64,000 nucleotides of DNA, taken from positions 1-64,000 of the forward strand of contig CACJXK010000007.1 in NCBI GenBank assembly GCA_902597335.1, read 5' to 3'. The notes beneath the pieces were generated by a model. That model made no database searches. It was not told the DNA's origin and saw only the letters and a list, made by a program, of their open reading frames with translations. Made by a program: the position numbers and the translations under genes. Positions 18,518 through 27,652 of this stretch are shown one piece after another. The stretch comes from an uncultured Pelagibacteraceae bacterium (GTDB taxonomy: Bacteria; Pseudomonadota; Alphaproteobacteria; Pelagibacterales; Pelagibacteraceae). Within the stretch, counting starts at the first letter, position 1. Each line of letters opens with the position of its first letter.

Positions 18518-18729
18518 GTATAAAATGTTTATAAACTATTAGTAAAATAAGAAAAATGTAGATTTATTCTTTGAGGATATAGAACTTAGTTTTTTTCCTA
18601 TAAAATTAACCAAATTATAAAATTAGATCATAGTTATTCAAATTGTATATAAAACGTTAGGATTTTTAAATTACCCGCTAATTATCTTATTTTTTTAAGA
18701 TGTATTTTGTTAATAATCAGTTAATTAAG

Positions 18730-18738
18730 TGTGGAAAT
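18730..18738 (-). promoter_or_regulatory. Near-consensus DnaA box (reverse strand)
   Basis: Reads ATTTCCACA on the minus strand, one mismatch from TTWTNCACA, and faces the box at 18752-18760 with 13 bp between. Confidence 0.4.
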
Positions 18739-18751
18739 TGACTAATTTACG

Positions 18752-18760
18752 TTATTCACA
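18752..18760 (+). promoter_or_regulatory. DnaA box TTATTCACA
   Basis: Exact match to the DnaA consensus TTWTNCACA in the presumed origin. It is the best box in the gap. Confidence 0.6.
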
Positions 18761-18801
18761 ATACATAATACTAATAAAGTAAATAATATATATCTATTTA
18801 T

Positions 18802-19803
18802 ATGAGTCTCATAACTAACTGTATTAAAAAACAAGATACTAAATCTAATCCTATATGGCTAATGAGACAAGCAGGAAGGTATCTTCCAGAGTTTAGAGAA
18901 ATTAGAAAAGAAAACGAAGACTTTATAAAACTCTGTCTGAATAGTGAGTTAGCATCTGAAATTACTCTACAACCTATTAGAAGGTTCGGATTTGATGGAG
19001 CTGTAATATTTTCAGATATTTTAATGTTACCTTATGGACTTGGTCAAGATGTAGAATTTGAGAAAAATTTTGGGCCTAAATTAGGGAATATAGATCTAGA
19101 AAAGATAAAAAATATTGACGAAATAAATTTTACCGAAAAAGTTTATAAAGTTTATAAAGCAATTGAAAAAACGTCTAAAGACCCATTAATGAAAAATAGA
19201 GATATGATTGGATTTGTTGGAGCTCCTTGGACAATATTAGTTTATATGATTAATAAAGCATCTCCTAAAAAAGGTTTATCGAGTGATTTTTTTAAAGATG
19301 ACTTTTTAATTAATAGATTATTAGGAATAATTGAAAAATTTTTAAAACTTCATATAAAAAATCAAATTGAGGCTGGAGCCCAAGTTATTCAAATTTTTGA
19401 TAGTTGGGCTGGATTATTAGAGGATAAAGTTCCAGAATATATTTATATACCCACATTTAATATTGTAGAGTATGTAAAAAAATTAGGCGTTCCTGTTATT
19501 TGTTTTCCGAGAGGTATTAAAGATTATAAAAATTTTTGCGAAATTGTTAAACCTGATGCCGTAAATATTGATTACGATGTTGATCCAAAGATAATAGTCA
19601 ATGAAATCAAAATACCAATACAAGGTGGCCTTGATCCTAAAGTGTTACTAACTGATCAAAAAACTCTTAAAATAGAAGTTGAAAAATATCTTAGTATTTT
19701 CAAAGATCATCCATACATTTTTAATTTAGGTCATGGAATACTTCCTGAGACTAAAATTGAAATGGTTGAAGAATTAATAAAGATTGTAAGAAACTTTAAA
19801 TGA
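18802..19803 (+). CDS. hemE: Uroporphyrinogen decarboxylase HemE
   Basis: Decarboxylates uroporphyrinogen III to coproporphyrinogen III in heme synthesis. WLMRQAGRYLPEFRE (19-33) is the family N-terminal signature; GFDGAVIFSDILMLP, GFVGAPWTILVYM and the C-terminal FNLGHGILPET are conserved active-site segments. 333 aa. First gene of hemE-hemH-hemJ; its end overlaps hemH by 4 bp. Being next to the origin it has high gene dosage during replication. Confidence 0.97.
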   Translation: MSLITNCIKKQDTKSNPIWLMRQAGRYLPEFREIRKENEDFIKLCLNSELASEITLQPIRRFGFDGAVIFSDILMLPYGLGQDVEFEKNFGPKLGNIDLEKIKNIDEINFTEKVYKVYKAIEKTSKDPLMKNRDMIGFVGAPWTILVYMINKASPKKGLSSDFFKDDFLINRLLGIIEKFLKLHIKNQIEAGAQVIQIFDSWAGLLEDKVPEYIYIPTFNIVEYVKKLGVPVICFPRGIKDYKNFCEIVKPDAVNIDYDVDPKIIVNEIKIPIQGGLDPKVLLTDQKTLKIEVEKYLSIFKDHPYIFNLGHGILPETKIEMVEELIKIVRNFK

Positions 19804-20798
19804 CTCCAGACCATCCTAAAATCAATTATGGTAAGACAGGCATTTTAATTGTAAATCTTGGTACGCCTGACTCAACAAGTTGGTTTGATATTAGAAAATA
19901 TTTAAAAGAATTTTTATCAGACAGACGAGTAATTGAAGTTAATCCCTTAATTTGGCAGTTAATACTTAACTTATTTATACTTAACTTTAGACCCTCTAAA
20001 ACTGCAAAAGCCTATAAAGAAATATGGATAAAAGATAAAAACATGTCTCCTTTAAGATATTTTACAGAAAGACAAGCAGAAAAATTATCCAATCATATTG
20101 GCAACGAAGATTTAATTGTTGATTTCGCTATGAGATATGGGAATCCAAGTATTAAAAGTAAAGTTCATGGTCTTCAAAAAAAAGGTTGTGAAAATTTAAT
20201 TGTCCTTCCATTGTATCCACAATATGCAGCAGCAACAACAGCAACAGTTTGTGATGAAGTTTATAGAACTTTAATGAAAATGAGGTGGCAACCAAATCTA
20301 AAAATAATTCCTCATTATGAGTCTGAACCATTATACATTGAGGCGATTAAAAATAGTATTTTAAAAAAGATAAGTGAAATTAATTGGAAGCCTGATTTAA
20401 TAATTGCATCATATCATGGAATTCCAAAAAAATATTTTGATAAAGGTGATCCTTATCATTGCTATTGTCATAAAACTACAAGATTGATTTCAGAGCAGTA
20501 TTCAGATATTGAAATCAAGACTACCTTTCAATCTAGATTTGGTCCACAAGAGTGGTTGCAACCTTACACAGATAAAACTTTTGAAGCTCTCCCTAATGAG
20601 GGTAAAAAAAACATTTTGGTTATTTGCCCTGGATTTTCATCTGATTGCGTAGAAACTTTAGAGGAAATATCGATCCAAGGCAAAGAAAGTTTTATCAAAT
20701 CTGGTGGTGAAAATTTTGAAATGGTACCATGTTTGAACGATAGTGAAGATCACATTTCATTATTAAAACATTTAGTTACAAAAAATTATAATTTATGA
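19800..20798 (+). CDS. hemH: Ferrochelatase HemH
   Basis: Inserts Fe(II) into protoporphyrin IX (or coproporphyrin) at the inner membrane. N-terminal ILIVNLGTPDS, catalytic His206 in ASYHGIPKKYF, FQSRFGPQEWLQPYTD, and the metal-site stretch CPGFSSDCVETLEEI are visible. A Cys-containing YHCYCHKT loop lies near 218-225. 332 aa. Overlaps hemE and hemJ by 4 bp each, so the three are coupled. Confidence 0.97.
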   Translation: MTPDHPKINYGKTGILIVNLGTPDSTSWFDIRKYLKEFLSDRRVIEVNPLIWQLILNLFILNFRPSKTAKAYKEIWIKDKNMSPLRYFTERQAEKLSNHIGNEDLIVDFAMRYGNPSIKSKVHGLQKKGCENLIVLPLYPQYAAATTATVCDEVYRTLMKMRWQPNLKIIPHYESEPLYIEAIKNSILKKISEINWKPDLIIASYHGIPKKYFDKGDPYHCYCHKTTRLISEQYSDIEIKTTFQSRFGPQEWLQPYTDKTFEALPNEGKKNILVICPGFSSDCVETLEEISIQGKESFIKSGGENFEMVPCLNDSEDHISLLKHLVTKNYNL

Positions 20799-21229
20799 AT
20801 GGATATCTTTTATTTAAATCTCTCCATTTAATTGCGGTGATTTCTTGGATGGCTGGACTATTATATTTACCAAGAATATTTGTTTATCATGTAGAAAACT
20901 TTGAAAAAGAAAAAGCTACAGAAATCTTCGAGACTATGGAAAGAAAACTTTATAATTATATAATGAGACCAGCTATGATTTTATCATGGTTTTTTGGAAT
21001 AATTTTAATTTGGATTAATGGTATTGAAAGTTTTGCTTTTTTATGGGTTCAACTTAAAATTATTTTTGTTATAATATTGACTATCTATCACGAGTATCTT
21101 GGCAAATGTATGCATCTATTAAAATTGAAAGAAAACAAAAAATCATCAAAATTTTATAGAATTATCAATGAAATACCTACAGTTTTACTCATTTTAATTG
21201 TTTTTATTGTAGTTTTTAAACCTATCTAG
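20795..21229 (+). CDS. hemJ: Protoporphyrinogen IX oxidase HemJ
   Basis: Membrane-bound protoporphyrinogen oxidase (UPF0093), four membrane helices. LLFKSLHLIAVISWMAGLLYLPRIFVYH contains the conserved His, Trp and Arg residues expected at the heme/substrate site; IMRPAMILSWFFGI is helix 2, WVQLKIIFVIILTIYHEYL helix 3 and IPTVLLILIVFIVVFKP helix 4. 144 aa. Position between hemH and rho is conserved in alphaproteobacteria. Confidence 0.92.
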   Translation: MNGYLLFKSLHLIAVISWMAGLLYLPRIFVYHVENFEKEKATEIFETMERKLYNYIMRPAMILSWFFGIILIWINGIESFAFLWVQLKIIFVIILTIYHEYLGKCMHLLKLKENKKSSKFYRIINEIPTVLLILIVFIVVFKPI

Positions 21230-21288
21230 GGTTGAAATTTTTAACCCAGTATATATATTAACTCCATCTTTAACAAAAACCTCCACAC

Positions 21289-22560
21289 ATGAATATTCAA
21301 GAATTAAAAGAAAAGAGCTCTGAAAAGTTAATAACTGAGGCAGAGAACCTTGGTATTGAGAACGCAAGTACTCTGAGAAGACAGGAAATTTATTTTGCAA
21401 TCTTAAAAAAACTTGCTGAAAAAGGAGAGGAAATAACTGGTGGAGGAGTGTTACAATTGCTCCAAGACGGTTTTGGTTTCCTAAGAGCAATGGAATCAAA
21501 TTATTTACCAGGCGCAGATGATATATATGTAAGTCCAAGTCAAATAAGAAGATTTGGCTTAAGAACCGGTGACACAGTAGAAGGTCCTATCAGGTCCCCA
21601 AAAGAAGGTGAAAGATATTTTGCACTTCTTCAAGTAAGTAAAATCAACTTTGAGGAACCAGATAAATTTAAACACAAAATTGCTTTTGATAACTTAACCC
21701 CATTGTATCCTAATAAACAATTAGGTATGGAGGTCGAGTCTAACAAGGTTGAAAAAAAACCTGATTTAACTCCTAGACTGATTGATCTTGTTAGCCCTAT
21801 TGGTAAAGGACAAAGATCTTTAATAATTTCGCCACCGAAGGCCGGAAAGACAATGATCTTACAAAGTATTGCCAACTCTATTACTGCTAATCATCCCGAA
21901 TGTTATCTGATGGTTTTGCTTATTGATGAAAGACCAGAGGAAGTAACTGATATGCAAAGAACTGTTAAAGGGGAAGTTATAAGTTCTACTTTTGATGAAC
22001 CAGCTCAACGTCACGTAGCTGTCGCTGAAATGGTAATTGAAAAAGCAAAAAGATTAACCGAGCATAAGAAAGACGTTGTAATTTTGTTAGACTCTATAAC
22101 AAGATTGGGAAGGGCTTACAATGCAGTAGTTCCTAGCTCAGGAAAAGTTTTAACAGGAGGAGTAGATGCAAACGCGCTTCAAAGACCAAAGAGATTTTTT
22201 GGTGCGGCAAGAAATATAGAGGAAGGTGGATCATTAACAATTATTGCTACAGCTTTGATTGATACAGGAAGTAGAATGGACGAAGTTATTTTTGAAGAGT
22301 TTAAAGGAACAGGTAATAGTGAAACTATTTTAGATAGAAAAATATCAGAGAAAAGAATATTTCCTGCTATTGATATTACTAAGTCTGGAACAAGACGTGA
22401 AGAATTAATATTTGATAAAAATGACCTTCAGAAAATGAATGTTTTAAGAAGAATTATTGCACCAATGGGCTCAATGGATGCAATAGATTTCATAAATTCA
22501 AAGTTAAAAACTACCAAAAATAATGCTGAGTTTTTTAACTCAATGAATAAACCAGCATAA
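21289..22560 (+). CDS. rho: Transcription termination factor Rho
   Basis: Hexameric RNA helicase. The N-terminal RNA-binding CSD follows [17 protein letters not shown]; the Q-loop/P-loop SPPKAGKT lies at 181-188; Walker [17 protein letters not shown] and the R-loop GKGQR are present. 423 aa, close to E. coli size, without the large insertions of some bacteria. A GGGTT/AACCC inverted repeat (about 21229-21247) precedes the start and may form a leader hairpin. Confidence 0.98.
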   Translation: MNIQELKEKSSEKLITEAENLGIENASTLRRQEIYFAILKKLAEKGEEITGGGVLQLLQDGFGFLRAMESNYLPGADDIYVSPSQIRRFGLRTGDTVEGPIRSPKEGERYFALLQVSKINFEEPDKFKHKIAFDNLTPLYPNKQLGMEVESNKVEKKPDLTPRLIDLVSPIGKGQRSLIISPPKAGKTMILQSIANSITANHPECYLMVLLIDERPEEVTDMQRTVKGEVISSTFDEPAQRHVAVAEMVIEKAKRLTEHKKDVVILLDSITRLGRAYNAVVPSSGKVLTGGVDANALQRPKRFFGAARNIEEGGSLTIIATALIDTGSRMDEVIFEEFKGTGNSETILDRKISEKRIFPAIDITKSGTRREELIFDKNDLQKMNVLRRIIAPMGSMDAIDFINSKLKTTKNNAEFFNSMNKPA

Positions 22561-22581
22561 ATCTTCCATAGAATAAATTTT

Positions 22582-22607
22582 ATTTATAAATCTATAGATT
22601 TATAAAT
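22582..22607. repeat. 26-bp perfect AT-only-arm palindrome between rho and sulfotransferase
   Basis: Reads the same on both strands (arms ATTTATAAATCTA / TAGATTTATAAAT). It lies between the convergent stops of rho and the first sulfotransferase gene and could form a weak two-way terminator hairpin or be a binding site. There is no GC stem or clear U-tract. Confidence 0.55.
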
Positions 22608-23467
22608 CAAAAATATTTCAACTCTTTCATCTCTTTTTCAAATTTTTTCTCTATTTCGCTAGATATACTTTTATCTAAAATTTTTCTCCAATCATTCTTA
22701 GGCCCTAGGAAAAAAAATTTATTTCTATTTCCCTTTTTGTCTATGGTACTTTCTGTAAATCCATGTTCTTTCTCCATTTTCTCTAATTTATCAAATGAGC
22801 TTAAACTGATGGCGTTATCAATTTGATCTTCTGTAAATTTTAACTTTAATAAATTACCAACAAAATCAGCTATTTTTGTAAATTCGTTTTTTGGACTTTC
22901 TACTAAGTCCTCGTACCTAACTAAAAGATAATTTTTTTTCATATTTTTCCAAGATAAATAATGAGTCTTCCAAGAACCTACAAATTGCGTGAGAGGAAAT
23001 TTTTTGCTCTTTAAGTATAAATCTTTTTGTCTATCAGACAAAGCTAATACTTGGTTTTCGTTAAAAATGAATTTTGTAGCCTCCTCATAATTTGATAGTG
23101 AATAATGGTTCTTAACTGATGTGACAACATTCCTTGGATCCCTAACAATATAAATTGAGCCTAGAGTATTTTCAGAATTTGTAAAAAGATTACCCTTAAA
23201 TTTACCAAGCATATTATGTGTTTTGAAAAATCTTAAATTTTTATTTGAATTAATTTTATTTTGTGAGGTTATCCAATTTTTTGCGATCTCATCAAAATTA
23301 AATAAATCGGAAACTAAATCCTCAAACTGGGTTGAATGAGGATAATTCATAATTGCTTTTAAGTGATTTAAATTTAAATTGGTCTGTTTACCCATCAAAA
23401 GAGAAATAATATAAAATCTTAACCATGTATTTCCACTTTTAGGATATGAAGCAAGCCAAATAATCAT
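22607..23467 (-). CDS. PAPS-dependent sulfotransferase (tandem copy B)
   Basis: Transfers sulfate from PAPS to an unknown acceptor. The 5'-phosphosulfate loop YPKSGNTW is at residues 8-15 and the 3'-phosphate motif VRDPRNVVTSV at 108-118; a C-terminal GPKNDWRK corresponds to the GxxGxWK loop. 286 aa, Sulfotransfer_1/3 family, no signal peptide. It follows copy A after 2 bp. The pair interrupts the conserved rho-mnmE order on the opposite strand. Confidence 0.9.
   Translation of the reverse strand: MIIWLASYPKSGNTWLRFYIISLLMGKQTNLNLNHLKAIMNYPHSTQFEDLVSDLFNFDEIAKNWITSQNKINSNKNLRFFKTHNMLGKFKGNLFTNSENTLGSIYIVRDPRNVVTSVKNHYSLSNYEEATKFIFNENQVLALSDRQKDLYLKSKKFPLTQFVGSWKTHYLSWKNMKKNYLLVRYEDLVESPKNEFTKIADFVGNLLKLKFTEDQIDNAISLSSFDKLEKMEKEHGFTESTIDKKGNRNKFFFLGPKNDWRKILDKSISSEIEKKFEKEMKELKYF
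23423..23467. repeat. 45-bp exact repeat, copy B (5' end of sulfotransferase)
   Basis: Identical, including all third codon positions, to 24280-24324. It covers the first 15 codons (MIIWLASYPKSGNTW) and stops exactly at the ATG. Confidence 0.95.
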
Positions 23468-23469
23468 TT

Positions 23470-24324
23470 TTAAATATACCCTAACTCAATCATTTCATTT
23501 TTAAATTCTCTTTCTATATTCTCTCTTAAGTCATCATCTAATAATTTTTTCCAATCATTATCAGGGCCTAGATTAAAAAATCGCTTAATTTCTCCGGTCT
23601 CTTTATCTCTTATAGCTTCTGCAAAACCATTATCTACCTCTAATTTTTTTAGTTCCTCAAATGAATTTGCGCCTACTGCATTTTTTATTTTTTCTTTTTC
23701 AAAATTTAAATTTAAAATTTTAGATAAATAATTAGAGAGTTTATTAAATTCATTGTAAGGATCCTGAACTAAATCTTCGTATTTTATTAATAAATAGTTT
23801 TTTTTAAATTGTTTCCATGAATTGTAGTGATTTTTCCATGAGGAAATTACCGTAAAGATATTTCTATTAACGTTTGGATCATTAGCATCAAATTTTTTTC
23901 CTATAGCTTTGTTTTCATCAAACAAAAAATCTTTAGCCTCTTCATAATCTTTCTTTGAGAAATGGTAAAGTATTGAAGATATTACATTTCTGGGGTCTCT
24001 TACGATATGGACCACACCCAGCGAAACATCACCATTAGTAAAAACTGAATTTTTAAATTTGCAAAGAGCATGGTGTGTTTTTAAAAATTTAACTTTATTA
24101 TCTTGATTTAGAATTTTTTGTGATCTTATCCAGTTTGAAGACAATTCATTCATATTGTCAATTTTAGATACTAAATTTACAAAATGGGATCTTTTCGGAT
24201 ACTGGTCTATTTTTCTTAATTCACCTAAATTTGCTTCATTATTTTTATTAAATAATAATGAATTTAAAAATGATCGTACCCATGTATTTCCACTTTTAGG
24301 ATATGAAGCAAGCCAAATAATCAT
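23470..24324 (-). CDS. PAPS-dependent sulfotransferase (tandem copy A)
   Basis: Paralogue of the next gene, 284 aa from the ATG at 24322-24324 (a TTG lies one codon upstream). The same PAPS motifs: YPKSGNTW at 8-15, VHIVRDPRNVISSI near 105-118, and GPDNDWKKLL near the C-terminus. The two proteins align along their whole length but are clearly diverged except for the first 15 residues. Likely acceptors are cell-surface sugars or lipids, which is inference only. Confidence 0.9.
   Translation of the reverse strand: MIIWLASYPKSGNTWVRSFLNSLLFNKNNEANLGELRKIDQYPKRSHFVNLVSKIDNMNELSSNWIRSQKILNQDNKVKFLKTHHALCKFKNSVFTNGDVSLGVVHIVRDPRNVISSILYHFSKKDYEEAKDFLFDENKAIGKKFDANDPNVNRNIFTVISSWKNHYNSWKQFKKNYLLIKYEDLVQDPYNEFNKLSNYLSKILNLNFEKEKIKNAVGANSFEELKKLEVDNGFAEAIRDKETGEIKRFFNLGPDNDWKKLLDDDLRENIEREFKNEMIELGYI
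24280..24324. repeat. 45-bp exact repeat, copy A (5' end of sulfotransferase)
   Basis: Second copy of the repeat at 23423-23467; see there. Direct orientation, 857 bp apart. Confidence 0.95.
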
Positions 24325-24372
24325 CAAGATAAATATATAATTTAGACGAATATAAAACTATAATAATTAATT

Positions 24373-25704
24373 ATGACAATCTATGCACTCTCCTCAGGCC
24401 CTGGTTTATCAGGGGTAGCAGTTATCAGAATTTCTGGATCTAAAGTGCAAGAGATTGTTAAACTAATAACAAATGCTAAGTTGCCAAAGCCGCGGCAAGC
24501 GACCTTAAAAAAATTCAGTAAAATTAGCAATTCTGAGCTTATAGATGAAGGTATATTATTATGGTTTCCAGGTCCTGAGAGCTACACAGGTGAAGATATG
24601 GTAGAAATACAAGTCCACGGAAGCATTGCTGTAGTTAGAGCGATTTTGAACGAATTATCAAGCATTAAAAATTGTCGATTAGCAGAGCCAGGCGAATTTA
24701 CAAAACTTGCTTTTCAAAATGGAAAAATAAATCTTCTTAAGGCTGAGAGTATTTCCGATCTTATCTCTGCGGAAACAGAAATTCAGAGACAACAAGCAAT
24801 TAAAATAATGAGTGGAAGAAGTTCTGATAAATTTAATTCACTTCGAAACAAGCTCTTAAAAATTTTATCAAATGTTGAGGCGAAAATAGATTTTCCTGAA
24901 GAAGATCTTCCAGATGAAGTTATCAAAAATATTAAAATAGACTCTGAAAAAGTAAGAAAAGAAATTGAAACAATTTTAAATGATCAAAAAGTTGGAGAAA
25001 GAATAAGAGAAGGTTTTAAAATTGCAATTATAGGTCCGGCTAATGCAGGAAAATCCTCTTTGCTAAATTATCTTTCCAATCGTGATGTAGCCATTGTTTC
25101 AGAAATTGCCGGCACAACAAGAGATGTTATCGAAGCCCATTTAAATTTGGATGGTTATCCAGTAGTGATTTCAGATACTGCTGGGATAAGGGAGTCTAAA
25201 GATGAGATTGAAAAAAAAGGTATAAAGCTTGCACTTAAAAAAGCTGAGGATGCTGATTTAAACATAATAGTAATAGAGCCAAAAAGTGTTGATTTTACAG
25301 GTTTTTTGAATGATCTGATAAGTGAAAAATCAATTATTGTAATTAATAAAATAGATCTTGGTTATAAAAATATAAATCAACAAATTAAAAAGTTTAATCC
25401 AATTTTTTTATCAATTAAAAAAGAAACAAACTTAGATGAGTTAATAAATAGAATTAAAGATAAACTTAAAAATAAATTTGTAAGTTCAAACGAAATTCTA
25501 ATTACAAGAGAAAGACATAGACAAAGCTTAGAAACCTGTGTTCAAAATTTAAAAAATTTTGAGGAAAAAAACTCGCAAGATGATTTTGATAAAGCTGCAG
25601 AGGATTTAAGGTTGGCAACTAGACACTTAGGCATGATTGTCGGAAAAGTCGATGTTGAAGAAATACTAGGTTCCATTTTTAATGATTTCTGTATAGGTAA
25701 ATAA
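24373..25704 (+). CDS. mnmE: tRNA modification GTPase MnmE (TrmE)
   Basis: With MnmG it builds the cmnm5 group on wobble U34 of tRNAs. The N-terminal folate-binding domain begins TIYALSSGPGLSGVAVIRISG; G1 motif GPANAGKS is at 221-228, G2/G3 AGTTRD and DTAGIRE follow, and NKID is G4. The C-terminal catalytic Cys is in FCIGK. 443 aa. The full set mnmE-mnmG-rsmG-parA-parB is conserved around alphaproteobacterial origins. Confidence 0.98.
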   Translation: MTIYALSSGPGLSGVAVIRISGSKVQEIVKLITNAKLPKPRQATLKKFSKISNSELIDEGILLWFPGPESYTGEDMVEIQVHGSIAVVRAILNELSSIKNCRLAEPGEFTKLAFQNGKINLLKAESISDLISAETEIQRQQAIKIMSGRSSDKFNSLRNKLLKILSNVEAKIDFPEEDLPDEVIKNIKIDSEKVRKEIETILNDQKVGERIREGFKIAIIGPANAGKSSLLNYLSNRDVAIVSEIAGTTRDVIEAHLNLDGYPVVISDTAGIRESKDEIEKKGIKLALKKAEDADLNIIVIEPKSVDFTGFLNDLISEKSIIVINKIDLGYKNINQQIKKFNPIFLSIKKETNLDELINRIKDKLKNKFVSSNEILITRERHRQSLETCVQNLKNFEEKNSQDDFDKAAEDLRLATRHLGMIVGKVDVEEILGSIFNDFCIGK

Positions 25705-25780
25705 GTATTGATTTTGCTCTCTTTTTTAACACTTTTAACTGTTTTCTTGTAAATTTTAAGATCAATAATAAATTACAGCT

Positions 25781-27652
25781 ATGAAAAATGAGTTATCATT
25801 TGATGTTGTTGTAATTGGTGGAGGTCATGCTGGCTGTGAAGCTGCTGCAGCATCTGCTAGATTGGGCGTTAATACTGCCTTATTCACTCATAAATTCGAT
25901 ACAATTGGTGAAATGTCATGCAACCCAGCAATTGGAGGATTAGGTAAAGGGCACCTTGTTAGAGAGATAGATGCACTAGATGGCGTAATGGGTGAGGTTG
26001 CAGATAAATCAGGGATACAATTTAGATTATTAAATAGAAGCAGAGGTCCTGCTGTGCGTGGACCCCGCACACAAAGTGATAGATCATTATATAAGAAATA
26101 TATGCAAGAAAAACTTATAAATTATTGTAATTTAAGCATTTTTGTTGACCCTGTAATAGAGTTTATTTTTGAAAAAAACAATATAATCGGTTTTATTACA
26201 CAAGAAGGTAAAAAAGTACTATCATCAAAAGTAATCCTAACAACTGGAACTTTTTTAAATGGTTTAATTCATATTGGGGAAGAAAAAACACCTGCAGGAA
26301 GATTTAATGAAAAACCTTCAACGGGTTTAAGTGAACAATTAGAAAAATATAATTTTAAAATTGGAAGATTAAAAACAGGAACACCACCAAGATTGGATGC
26401 AACGACAATTAATTTCGAAAAACTCGAAGAGCAGCACGCAGATGAAGATCCATATTTTTTTTCTTTCCTTACAAAAAAAAATATTAATAGACAAATTTCA
26501 TGTAGAATGACTTATACCAATCCAACAGTTCATGATATCATATCTAAAAACATAAAAAGTAGTGCTATGTACTCAGGAAGTATCCAAGGTGTGGGTCCTA
26601 GATATTGTCCATCTATAGAAGATAAAATTGTAAAGTTTGCTGATAAGCAAAAACATCAAATATTTTTGGAGCCAGAGGGTCTAAATGATAAAACAATCTA
26701 CCCTAATGGAATTTCAACTTCTCTACCTGCTGAAATACAGCAAGAAATATGCAATAATATCAATGGTTTAGAAAATGTAAAAATTTTAAGGCCTGGTTAT
26801 GCAATTGAATATGATTTTGTGGACCCAAGGGAGTTGTTCCTAACTTTAGAAGCAAAAAAAATTAAAAATCTTTACCTTGCAGGACAAATAAATGGAACAA
26901 CAGGCTATGAGGAAGCTGCAGCACAAGGATTGATAGCTGGAATAAATGCTGCACTATCTATTAAAGGTAAAGAACCGTTTATACTTGATAGATCAGAGGC
27001 ATACATAGGTGTTATGATAGATGATTTAGTTACAAAAGGCGTTGCAGAGCCGTATAGAATGTTTACTTCAAGGGCAGAATACAGGCTTTCTTTAAGATCT
27101 GATAATGCAGATATAAGACTTACCCAAAAAGGAATTGATATTGGTTTAATATTAGATGAGAGAAAATTAATATATAAAGAGAAAGCTTCTAAATTGAAAA
27201 AAAGTCTTAAAAATATGGAAAATTCTTTAATATCGCCTTCAAAAGCGTCTAAATTTGGAATTAATATTGCTAAAGATGGGGTTAAAAGAAATGCATTAGA
27301 AATACTGCGTCAAAAGTCAGTAAATATGAGTAAAATTAGGGAAATTTGGCCAGAAATTAAATATTTTTCACGTGAAATCGATGAGCAAATTGAGATAAAA
27401 GCCCACTATAAAGGATATTTAAAAAAGCAAAATGCAGACATTTTAGCCTTTAAAAGGGATGAAAATCTAAAAATACCAGAAAATCTAGATTATGATCAAT
27501 TTTCTGGATTATCAAATGAGGTTAAGTCAAAATTTAAGAAAATACAGCCAAAAACACTTGGGCAAGCACTTAGAATTGATGGGATTACTCCAGCCGCAGT
27601 ATATATTTTGTTGTCTCATGTCAAAAGAAGGTCTATTAAGCATATAGCTTGA
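25781..27652 (+). CDS. mnmG: tRNA uridine-5-carboxymethylaminomethyl modification enzyme MnmG (GidA)
   Basis: FAD-dependent partner of MnmE. Rossmann motif [10 protein letters not shown] at 13-22, followed by [49 protein letters not shown] with its catalytic Cys, and the C-terminal [16 protein letters not shown] helix are conserved. 623 aa, complete. The 3' end overlaps rsmG by 4 bp. Confidence 0.98.
   Translation: MKNELSFDVVVIGGGHAGCEAAAASARLGVNTALFTHKFDTIGEMSCNPAIGGLGKGHLVREIDALDGVMGEVADKSGIQFRLLNRSRGPAVRGPRTQSDRSLYKKYMQEKLINYCNLSIFVDPVIEFIFEKNNIIGFITQEGKKVLSSKVILTTGTFLNGLIHIGEEKTPAGRFNEKPSTGLSEQLEKYNFKIGRLKTGTPPRLDATTINFEKLEEQHADEDPYFFSFLTKKNINRQISCRMTYTNPTVHDIISKNIKSSAMYSGSIQGVGPRYCPSIEDKIVKFADKQKHQIFLEPEGLNDKTIYPNGISTSLPAEIQQEICNNINGLENVKILRPGYAIEYDFVDPRELFLTLEAKKIKNLYLAGQINGTTGYEEAAAQGLIAGINAALSIKGKEPFILDRSEAYIGVMIDDLVTKGVAEPYRMFTSRAEYRLSLRSDNADIRLTQKGIDIGLILDERKLIYKEKASKLKKSLKNMENSLISPSKASKFGINIAKDGVKRNALEILRQKSVNMSKIREIWPEIKYFSREIDEQIEIKAHYKGYLKKQNADILAFKRDENLKIPENLDYDQFSGLSNEVKSKFKKIQPKTLGQALRIDGITPAAVYILLSHVKRRSIKHIA

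Larger units (their letters stand above)
18518..18801. other. oriC: Probable chromosomal replication origin (oriC) between ppsR and hemE
   Basis: The longest non-coding gap in the window (284 bp), strongly AT-rich. It lies between the RP001/ppsR homologue and hemE, the position of the origin mapped in Caulobacter and predicted in Rickettsia. It holds a DnaA box TTATTCACA (18752-18760), an inverted one-mismatch box (18730-18738), a weaker TTATTCAAA (18634-18642), a match to the IHF consensus (18715-18727) and an AT-only stretch with a small hairpin at 18684-18701. Flanking genes are transcribed away on both sides. The same gap must also carry the hemE and ppsR promoters. Confidence 0.72.

Noticed and set aside
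18715..18727. IHF site in the origin gap as a separate feature
   Set aside because: It fits the consensus, but this degenerate AT-rich pattern is expected by chance here; mentioned only under oriC.
18703..18741. Short frame in the origin gap
   Set aside because: Thirteen codons only; no ribosome-binding site.
22607..24327. Sulfotransferase pair as part of a phage or defence island
   Set aside because: No integrase, transposase, tRNA or toxin genes near; base composition looks like the neighbours.
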